Positions 54,676-64,000 of a stretch of DNA of 64,000 nt are shown piece after piece. A program made the position numbers and the translations under genes. The notes beneath the pieces were generated by a model that did not search any database, was not told where the DNA came from, and worked only from the letters and a program-made list of their open reading frames with translations. Where the stretch lies: NCBI RefSeq assembly GCF_029168945.1, contig NC_083604.1:31429686-31493685 (forward strand). The letters run 5' to 3'. Every line of letters starts with the position of its first letter. Positions within the stretch are counted from its first letter, which is position 1. The stretch comes from Cannabis sativa (lineage: Eukaryota; Streptophyta; Magnoliopsida; Rosales; Cannabaceae).

Positions 54676-56539
54676 TGTTGGAAAAATTTTACCATGATCT
54701 AGATTTACTAACAAGTATGTTTCATTCACATCCTAATATGAATTCTAAAACAATGAAATAAACACATATAAAGTTTAGGAAACCTTACATTGGGTGCAGC
54801 AAAATATAATGACTCCTTCCGTCAGATCTCTAGCCCTTGATTCCTTTTAGTAGCAGAGCATTATCAAGATATGAACCTGGATCTCTTTCTCTCCTTCTTT
54901 AGTCTGATTCTCCTTCTTGTTGAATGGATTCTTCACAGTCCTACACACTATGATTGAGATACCACTTGATGTGTGTGGGAACTCACTTTATCACTCAAGG
55001 CTGAATAATTGAAGAAGAAAAGAGAGGTAGAGAGTGGCGGCTAGGGTATAGGTAGAAGGCTTAGAATTTTTCTCTGAAGGAATGAGATGCATCATCTTTT
55101 TCCTGAAGCCATCACTACCTATTTATAGGTAACCACCTAGGTTTAGGTTAGATTTATTTGACATTAAAATAATAGAAAAATAAAATGGTGAATTACACAC
55201 TACGTGGTTGGCCATGTAATGGATTGGGCCCCACTTTGTAATTTTGCCATTTTGTCATTTTTCCATCCCATTTTTTCAAAAACGCCAATTTTCTAATTTA
55301 ACCACTTAAATTCCAATTCCAATTATTTAATTACTAAAAATTAATTATTAAATAATATTGTCATTTAATATATTTATTAATTAGACATATAAAGTCTCTT
55401 AATTAACAAATAAAACTTAGAATCTCTTTTCTTCACAATTTTGCCCTCGCTTAGTGAAAATTCATAAACTAGACATGGTCTAATTTTAGAATTATAATTG
55501 ATTAATTAAAATCAATTAACTGAGTCTTACAAGCAGTATGGTCTCAACTAGTATGGGGTCCATGGGCCTATATAACCGAGCTTCCAATAAGCAAATAAAA
55601 AATTTACCAAGTAAATCCACTGACTTATTAATTCCTTGTTGCATCCACGCATAGAACTTGGAATTGCACTCTCAGTCATATAGAACGCTCTATATGTTCC
55701 ACGATATAGATACACTATAAATTATCCATTGTTATAATCCTAATTTGATCAATGATCCTCTATAGATGATCTACATTGTATAGGGACTAAATTACCGTTA
55801 CACCCTTCACATTTTATCCTTAAAACACTTAGCTCCGTATAAATGATATTTCAGCGAAGTGAAATGAGTACTCAACCATATATCTCTGTTTAGCCAAGCT
55901 CGAAGGAAATCATCGTTTCACTTCTAAATACCTATAGAAGCTATAGATTCCATATCTATGTTTAGCGCTCCCACTCAATTGTACTACCGTGTTCCCAAAA
56001 TGTACGTATCACCCTGACCAAAAAGTCGGCTTAACTAACAAATCAAAGAACACGAATAACACTCTTGAGATCGAACCTAATCATGTCAAGATTAAGATCA
56101 TTTGATCTAGGATCAACTAGGTGATATTGAATTGAATAGATAATACAGTAAATTTATCATATCTAATCAAAGTTCAATATCGGTCCCTTCCAATGTATAC
56201 TGCATACATCCGATACTGGTAAACTTTTCCAATGCCCTAGAAAGGACATAACACTTATCCAAGGTGTAAGTATACCTATCGCTGATTATCATGCCAGTCT
56301 AAATCCAGTGAACTGACAAATCAGGGAATTAAACTTTCGAACATATAATCAAGATTATATTCCACAGTGCTGACAACACTATAATCATTAATAAATACAT
56401 ATGTTCTGGACTTAATAGAATTTATAATCATGAAATAAATCATGTGAACCATGCAACATAAAATGTTATTTCTGATCTTTATTAATTAGTAAATCTGATT
56501 ATATTGAAATGGGTTTTATATAGGGCACAAAACCCAACA
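54676..56539 (-). repeat. 3' LTR of element G
   Basis: 1864 bp, TGTTGG at 54676 to CCCAACA at 56539, then the reverse-complemented polypurine tract AACTCCCACTT. Minus-strand TATA box at 55120-55127. Closest in type to LTR E. Confidence 0.88.
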
Positions 56540-58379
56540 AACTCCCACTTGCACTAATATAAAACAAAAGGTGCATTTCAAATAATTTCAACACCTTGAT
56601 ATACAAATCAAGTGTAGTATGTAGTATACTTTCCGTAATAGGATCTGACAGGTTGTATTGAACACAACCTTTCCTCCACCATTACATTTCCTTAATCACA
56701 AAATCTTTGATATTGTGAAATTCCTCTCTATATGTCTACTCTCTTGGGGTACTGGATTCTTTACTTTTGGCAACTACTTTTGTGTTAGTCAGGAAGTAAC
56801 ATTAGTAGTTAATAAATGTTGGAACAATGCCAAAAAATGTATAGAACTTTCCTTAGACTGAATAAGTACCTTTCCTGCAACTTTAACATTCAGTCTCTCT
56901 CTGGTAGACTTAGAGAATTCAGATAGGTTTTTACACTTCTCCAAAATCACTAGTCCACCCCTAAAGTAATCACCATCTCATCAGCAGACTTTCTAGCACT
57001 AAGGCAAGTCTAGAAATATTATTAAGTGTAGTCTAAGAGTATTAAATACACCCTTATCGACTAACATATAGTTCCTCTTCTTAATCTTAAGATTTACTTG
57101 ATTGTCTTCCAATGTTCCTTTCCTGGATTAATCTGATACCTACTCATTACTCCCACTCAACAACAGGTGTCTAGTCTAAGGCATACTAAAGCATATCTGA
57201 GACCTCTCACTGTTGATTGAAGGAATTCTTTCATGGCTCTATCTTTTTTAGAATAGTTGAGACTTTTCCTTAGATAAATAAAATCTATGTCTAGAAGTCG
57301 AGAAGCTTCTATAGATTGCCATTAGAAAAGAAAATGCTTCAGCATCTTACTAAAGTAAGTTGCTTGCATTAGAGTAAGTAATTACCAGGTATACCACAAG
57401 CAATAGGTTTAGATAAACTCAAACCTTTAATACTAGGAATAGGAAGTTTTGTTAAGTCCATTGAATAGACTTACTAACGAAATTTCCTTTCTTGTCCTTG
57501 TAATAGAAAACTTTTGGTTGTTTCACATGAATGGTTTTAACCATAGTTCTCTTGGCTTTGCTTCTTAGTTTCTTATTCTGACAATCCATTACTTGTTTAA
57601 ACTAACAATGGATTTTGATCATTGGTGTCTTCCAAGTCATAATAAGGGTGAGTTCCTTGAAACCCTCCCACTACGACAAGGTACCATAACTTTTGTCTAA
57701 GAATCTAAATGGTATTAACCTTTTTGGTTAAGACAGAAAAACAACAGAGGCAGTGGGACCATCTCAGTGGATATAGGCATATTGACTCTTTGCAGAGAAT
57801 GATCTTGTCAAAACCACTATGAACAAGATACAAATGTCATAGATTTATAAAATGTGGTTGTGTCTTTTGATGACTTAGGTTTAGTTACATTAAAGAATTC
57901 TTAGAATAGTGTAAGTGGATCCTGGTCACAGAATACTAAACTCATATTCCATACTTTAACATACAGTTTTTGAATCCATTGATAGAAGATGGATATTAAT
58001 CACTTGTGAAAGTGTAACTGTATTGTATTCTGGAAATAGAAATATAAGAAATTTCTATTTGGAATCTGAAATTTAAAGTCAAAGGCTTAAATTTATACCA
58101 AATATACATGAGTAATTCTTCTCTCTTGGACCACCACTACTAATCTAACTCTAAGTCTTATTTGCCTAAAGTAAGCATATACAAGTAGGAGATTCTGAGA
58201 TTGAGGATTTATATCATTTCAGGATAGAATGTCGGGAATATAACCATATGCGCCATTCAATTTCTTAAGAGAAAATAGAATGACATTGAATGATTTACAA
58301 ACCATTTATCCAATGATATATTATGGAGCTAATTCGAAATGAATAAGCTAAGAGGAATAAGGATAATTTCGAATTTAAA
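56540..58379 (-). other. Element G internal region, non-coding
   Basis: Corresponds in position to the post-gag and gag regions of A and D but has diverged; no gag or pol motif readable on either strand. A CCACCCCTAA motif remains near 56954. Short open frames (such as 56658-56861 plus) show no family features. Confidence 0.55.
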
Positions 58380-58740
58380 TAAGAATCCAACGATGCTCCG
58401 ATTAGCGAGAGTCAAAGTTATTCTTATTTATATAATCTTCTTGGTTCATATTGTAAATACTAGTCTAAGGTGTCATCAATTGATGAACAGCTAGATATTG
58501 CATTTACAATATTTATCTATCGAGATTTAACACTATTATGTTTGTCTAATGGATGACAATCCATTAGGGATTTGTCCCATTAAAACAACAAGCCAAATTA
58601 GACCAACAATGAAGATTTGAAATTTAAACTACATTAATAACAGAAAATAACATGGTTCAATATAAATTCACACACAATTCAAAAATTATTAAACATATAG
58701 CAAATAGGAATGACAGCGAAAATACTAAAACATACAATCC
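58380..58740 (-). repeat. Extra degenerate copy of the leader module in element G
   Basis: Repeats in order the features of 58760-59130: GCGAGAGTCAAAG, then a CTAATGG hairpin region, then CCATTAAAACAA and an AACAATG(G/A)AGAT end. It holds a perfect inverted repeat, CTAATGGAT (58546-58554) and ATCCATTAG (58559-58567), with loop GACA. Confidence 0.5.
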
Positions 58741-61700
58741 TTAATAATTTCCAAGGTCTCCAACAATCAGTGTCCCGTTTAGGCGAGAGTCAAAGATACC
58801 ATGCATTGAATAGATTTGTCAGCTCATCTAAAATGATAAACATTCTAGCAACCTTTTATTCAATCAAGATCAAAATCCGGCGTTGTCCACTTTAGGCGAG
58901 AGTCAAGGCTTTTCTATCTTATGAGCTTCCACCATTGTTTCCTACTTTTGTAAGCCCTATTAAAGTTGCCACCATTAGGGTGATCCATACTAAAATAAAC
59001 ACTTACAAATAGTACTTATCTTTCGAGATTCTACGACGTTAAATTGCTAATGAACGTTCCTCCATTTGGGAGGATTACTCATTAAAACAATAACTATGTA
59101 GAACCAACAATGGAGATCGAATGTCCTAATAATAATAAAGCTCATTATGTAAAATGTATTTTCTTCTAAAATTTATTTCAATCTATTTATTTTAAAATAT
59201 ATATTTATTTAATAAAAAATTTCCAATTTACAATGAAAAATTCTAAATATAAATTTTAATTCAATATGTATAAAATCATACTTAGATGGATATGAAAAAT
59301 AAAATGAATTATTTCCATCTTAGTAATATTTTTTCAATAAATATTTAGAAAATAATTCAATTTAAGTTGTATCAAAATTAATTCAAATTAATTTACAACT
59401 CAAATTTAATTTTTTATAAATATATATTGCATTTCAAAAAATTAAAGTATATAAGAATACAATTTTCAAAATTGCTCTAAAATAAAATAAAAAATAAATC
59501 CTGAAATTTTTTTCCAATTTATGTTGGTCTAAAATTAATTTTCAACAAAAATATAATTTTCCTATTTAATTAAATATTTAAGTATCATGATTAAGAATCA
59601 ACTTAAATATTAATTTTCTATTTAATTAAATATCACTAGAAAAATACTTCAAGCAAAACAGATAATATCTATGTAGAATTTCATTGACTAATTAATTCAT
59701 TTTCCAATTATAATATATTTTAGTTCATTTATTTTAATTAATAATTAAATGAAAAAATCATTGATTTAAGTTGGTCCAAAATTAAAATAAATAATTTTCA
59801 ACTTTAATCTATTTTTCAAGTAAAATTTGAAATTTCTGCATTTAAATAAAAAATGCAATTTTGAAAATAATAAAAAAATGATTAATAAAATAAAATAAAA
59901 TATATTTTGAAAATTATTCAAATTTAAGTTATTCTGAAATAAGATTTCAAACTTAAAATAATTTTCTATTTAATTAAATATCATGAAAATAATAATATTT
60001 AAGTATCAAGAATGAAATCAACTTAAATATTTAATTTTCAATTTAATTAAATGTATTAAATACAAGAATTAAATAATAGAGTATAAAGAAACTTAATTAT
60101 TAATTCTAATTTAATACTAGAAAAATATTCAATAATTAAGTTGGTCCAAAATTAATTAAAATAAATAATTAATTTACAACTTAAAATATTTTCCTAATTA
60201 AATATTAGAAAATATAATTAGTACTAGAAATAACTATCTAGAATATATATCATTAACTAACTATTTTTCTAAAATTAACTTTAAAATATTAAAATGAAAA
60301 ATAAATTTCATATATTTTAAAAGTTGATTATGTTGCTAATTCAATTTTAATTAGGTTAGACTAATATAATTAACCTAATACAATTATTTAAATAAGGCAA
60401 ATGGGCCTTCATAATTAGGGTAGTTCATGTGAGGGAGGGCTGGGTTCAGTATGTTGTAGTCACTGCTATTGCCCCCCTAACTCTCACACAAGGCCTAAAT
60501 GAGAGGAATTTAACCTTTAAATAAATAATTGTTATTCATTGAATAAGCCCAATTCTAATTGAGCCTAAATAAATTTACTTATGTCAAAATTTATTTTAGC
60601 AACCTAGTCCATTTACTTAGTAAAACCTAAATGGGCTTCCTATATACATCTAAGCCCAATAGCAAACATATAGGCTCACAAAGGTCAATTAATTTGGATG
60701 GGCCCTATCATGTTACTAAGTTTACATAGATGAAAGAAGTACAAAATTTACCCGTTACAAATTATTTATAGGATCTATTGACAATTGGACTATGATTAAA
60801 ATTAGATCATTGGATCTGTCAACAAGTTAATCATAGCAATTTAGATCAAACAAATAATAGGTTTGTTAAAAAAGTTTTGAATAAATAATATCAGTAAACA
60901 AACATTGTCCTTGTAACAAATGTGAAATAAGATATTAATATAATTAAATTATTATTCTTAAACTAACCAACTAAATTTTGAAAATTTAGGGTTGTTAAAA
61001 CCAACCTTAAAAATCTCATCAAAATTTAAATTAAAAAAAAATGAAAACTAATTTAAAATATCTAGGTTTATTTTGAATTATCTTTATCAAATTAAATTAA
61101 ATGTCAAATAAGATAAATGATTTGAAAAAAAAAAATATCTTCGGTATCATCTTCTAATCTTATAATTTAATAAAATTCAAATAATAAAATAAACCAATTT
61201 TAAAATAGATGTGGTTAGATAATTATTATTTTAAGAATAAAATAATAAATAAATAATAATTATCCTAATTATATGTCAAAATATCTCAAATTAAGCAATA
61301 TTCAAATTTCTACAAAAAAAATCTAAGTTATTTAAATATTTAAAATATAATTTATAAATTTCTAACAAGTAAAATGATATAAAATAGTAAAATAATATTT
61401 TTAAACTTATAATTTATAAATAATCAAATATTTAACAAAATAACAAATTTTTTGAATTTGAAAATATTATGGTTCGAATATCTATAAAAATATATAGGTT
61501 AATTTCAAATTTATTAATTATTTAATTTGTCATATAAGATAATTTTAATATAATATTTCAAATAAAAAAGATAAAGTTATCTTTTAATTTAAAATATGTT
61601 AAATATCAAAATATCTGATCTTATAATTAAATAATATATTAATATTAAAGAAATTAACAAATTTTTAAATATGACCATAATTTAAAAAATAAAATAATCA

Positions 61701-62367
61701 ATTTTTAAATTTAAACCTCAAAATATCAAAATTAATAATAATCTACTAAAAAATTAATATTATTAATTTAGATAATGCTATTTAAGTTTAAATATATTTA
61801 AAAATAATATTTTATTTTAATTTTAGGGTTTGAAAATTGGAAAAAATGAAATTGGGGAAAAAATCCGACAAAAATCGCACTTGGGAGGTGGCTGCCAGGA
61901 GGGTCGCACGTGCAACCCAGGAAGGCTGCACGCAGCCCATGTGCGTGCGCAGAGGGAGTTGTTGTAGGGTCTCGTGTGCGGGAAAGCTCGACAGATGTAG
62001 GGGAGCGTGCGGGCGAGGTGCAGCATCCCGTGTCTGAAGACACAGGCGTGACACGCCTTCAGACAGGCAACGCCTCCTATTGTCCGCGCGCGTCAGGCTT
62101 CCTTGTCCGAAGCCTGGTGCGTGCGATTGAGCACCATGCAACCCGAAACTTCCAAAATTCATAACTTTTGCAATTTTTATCAGAAATCGAGTTCCATAAC
62201 AACCAAAATTGCTTAATTTTTCACAAGGAATCTAAATAAAATATTTTTTATGGAAAAATATTGTACAACACATACATTCATCAAATAAGCACATAAACCA
62301 CATGAAGCCATCCAAATCAACACAAATATCATAGTTTTAATTCATATTTCATGAAAGTAAATCTTTA
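58741..62367 (-). other. Element G leader
   Basis: Very long, AT-rich non-coding leader. Contains the 19-nt repeat motif (near 58775 and 58893), hairpin 2 (CACC/GGTG around ATTAG, 58970-58982), hairpin 1 (59059-59073), the conserved block shared with the palindrome arms (60350-60720) and the GC-rich cassette (61865-62155). No gene seen. Confidence 0.65.
61865..62155. other. GC-rich hairpin cassette in leader (G type)
   Basis: CpG-rich block at the same leader position as the B and C cassettes, with its own sequence. A 9-bp perfect stem TGTCTGAAG (62031-62039) with CTTCAGACA (62057-62065) encloses a GCGT/ACGC stem. Open frames on both strands (66-116 codons) have no recognisable features. Confidence 0.6.
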
Positions 62368-62386
62368 CCATGGCTCTGAGGCCAGT
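62368..62386 (-). promoter_or_regulatory. Primer-binding site of element G
   Basis: Reverse complement reads ACTGGCCTCAGAGCCATGG, directly beside the LTR at 62387. Confidence 0.7.
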
Positions 62387-63589
62387 TGTTGGAAATATTT
62401 TACCAGGATCTAGATTTACTAACAAGTATGTTTCATTAACATCCTAATATGAATTCTAAAAAAATGAAATAAACACATATAAAGTTTAGGAAACCTTACA
62501 TTGGGTGCAGCGGAATATAATGACTCCTTCCGTTCAGATCTCTAGCCCTTGATTCCTTTCTGTAGCAGAGCATTATCAAGATCTGAACCTGGATCTCTTT
62601 CTCTCCTTCTTGAGCCCGATTCTCCTTCTTGTTGATTGGATTCTTCACAGTCTTACACACTATGATTGAGATACCACTTGATGTGTGTGGGTACTCACTC
62701 TATCACTCAAGGATATGAAAATTTTAAGAAGAAAAGAGAGGGAAGGTGGTTTCGGCCTAAAGAGAAAGAAGGCTCAGGTAAGTTTTCTGAAAGTGAAATT
62801 TCATCAATCTTTAAGTGTGAGCCATCACTACCTATTTATAGGTAACCACCTAGATTTAGGTTAGATTTAATTAGCATTAAAATAATAGAAAAATAAATGG
62901 TAAAATCCACACTAAGTGGCCGACCATGTATTGGATTGGGCCCAATTTGCAATTTTGCTATTTTGTCATTTTCCCATCTCTTTTTCTCAAAACGTTAATT
63001 TTCCAATTTAAACACTTAAATGCCAATTCCAATTATTTAATAACTAAAAATTAATTATGAAATAAAATTTTCATTTAACATATTTATTAATTAGACTAAT
63101 AAAGTCTCTTAATTAATAAATAAGACCTAGAATCTCTTTTCTTCACAATTTAGCCCTTGCTTAGTGAAAATTCATAAACTAGACATAGTCTAATTTTAGA
63201 ATTATAATTGATTAATTAAAATCAATTAACTGAGTCTTACAAGCAGTATGGTCTCAACTAGTATGGGGACCGTGGACCTATATAACCGAGCTTCCAATAA
63301 GCAGACCTAGAACTTAACAAGTAAATTAACTGTCTTATTAATTCCTTGTTGCATCCACGCATAGAACTTGGAATTGCACTCTCAGTCATATAGAACGCTC
63401 TACATGTTCCACGATATAGATACGCTATTAATTATCCATTGTTATAATCTCAATAATCAATGATCCTCTATAGATGATCTACATTGCATAGGGATAAAAT
63501 TACTGTTACACCCCTTCAATTTATTTTATCCTTAAAATACTTGGCCACCTATAAATGATATTATAGTGAACTAACATAGTCACTAAAAT
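62387..63589 (-). repeat. 5' LTR of element G, first (partial) unit
   Basis: Minus-strand LTR from its 3' end (TGTTGG at 62387), with TATA box at 62833-62840. It breaks off at CACTAAAAT and switches to a second copy of the LTR end region, sharing ATGA at the junction. Confidence 0.8.
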
Positions 63590-64000
63590 GATCTACATTT
63601 ACTAACAAGTATGTTTCATTAACATCCTAATATGAATTCTAAAACAATGAAATAAACACATATAAAGTTTAGGAAACCTTACATTGGGTGCAGCGGAATA
63701 TAATGACTCCTTCCGTTCAGATCTCTAGCCCTTGATTCCTTTCTGTAGCAGAGCATTATCAAGATCTGAACCTGGATCTCTTTCTCTCCTTCTTGAGCCC
63801 AATTCTCCTTCTTGTTGATTGGATTCTTCACAGTCTTACACACTATGATTGAGATACCACTTGATGTGTGTGGGTACTCACTCTATCACTCAAGGATATG
63901 AAAATTTTAAGAAGAAAAGAGAGGGAAGGTTGTTTCGGCCTAAAGAGAAAGAAGGCTCACGAAAGTTTTCAGAAAGTGAAATTTCATTAATCTTTAAGTG
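63590..64000 (-). repeat. Tandem second unit of element G 5' LTR
   Basis: 63590 onward repeats 62407 onward almost base for base (GATCTA(C/G)ATTTACTAACAAG...), a direct repeat with period 1183 bp, running past the window end. Confidence 0.85.

Larger units (their letters stand above)
54676..64000 (-). mobile_element. Copia element G, non-coding (gag-less), extends past window end
   Basis: Minus-strand element inserted in the C' integrase; left flank GTTAG (54671-54675). 3' LTR 54676-56539, internal region 56540-62386 with PBS at its right end, 5' LTR from 62387. The 5.8 kb internal region contains leader features but no recognisable gag, protease, integrase or RT, like a LARD-type element. 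The 5' LTR is tandemly duplicated in part. The outer TSD copy is outside the window. Confidence 0.82.

Noticed and set aside
56658..56861. 67-codon plus-strand frame in element G
   Set aside because: Single short frame opposite to the element, no start context, no homology.
1..64000. Host protein genes, tRNA, rRNA or CRISPR arrays
   Set aside because: Both strands were scanned; everything with coding character belongs to retroelements, and no RNA gene or spacer array pattern was seen.

Overview
The window is repetitive plant nuclear DNA made almost entirely of nested LTR retrotransposons. I see no convincing host gene, tRNA, rRNA or CRISPR array. Ty1/Copia elements with ~1.9 kb LTRs, a Tat-clade Ty3/Gypsy element with a second RNase H and antisense genes, and a Del/Tekay chromovirus with 2.3 kb LTRs point to an angiosperm, probably pericentromeric or similar heterochromatin. 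The species cannot be named from this.

Layout. 1-1385 is a minus-strand Copia LTR cut by the window edge. 1386-3823 is the leader, primer-binding site (PBS) and start of the LTR of an older minus-strand Copia element (B). Copia element A (plus, 3824-11506, TSD ATTAT) sits in that LTR. The remnant of LTR B ends at 11766, fused head to head to a 5'-truncated plus LTR (C, 11775-13096) followed by C's PBS and leader. A minus-strand Copia element D (14048-32385) is inserted in that leader, and a complete Tat-type Gypsy element (16787-30301, 715 bp LTRs, TSD CCTAT) is inserted in D. LTR E (32386-34282) truncates D. 34283-45537 is a large palindrome built from Copia leader sequence; its right arm is split by a Del/Tekay chromovirus (35879-45234, TSD TATTC). 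45538-51249 is a second copy of the B/C/D nest, without A and with D reduced to a solo LTR (TSD GTTAG). 51250-54675 is the rest of element C', with decayed gag, protease and integrase. 54676 to the window end is a long non-coding minus-strand Copia element (G) whose 5' LTR is partly tandemly duplicated.

How the parts relate. A and D carry gag but no usable pol, and short protease, integrase and reverse-transcriptase vestiges survive in Copia order, so they look like a propagating gag-only lineage dependent on an autonomous relative such as C'. Related leaders share hairpins with CTAAT loops whose stems differ by paired changes between copies, a repeated 19-nt motif, and a GC-rich hairpin cassette of variable sequence. 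The Tat element has sense gag-pol and up to three antisense genes downstream, one with two apparent spliceosomal introns. All protein-coding elements except D's gag are visibly broken. Many in-frame stops could come from single C-to-T changes, as expected for methylated repeats.

The most unusual large-scale signal is that the two copies of the B/C/D nest look like arms of one former inverted duplication, centred near 35254, one arm of which was later flipped between two oppositely oriented LTR copies. All comparisons were made by eye; identities and boundaries are approximate except where target-site duplications fix them.
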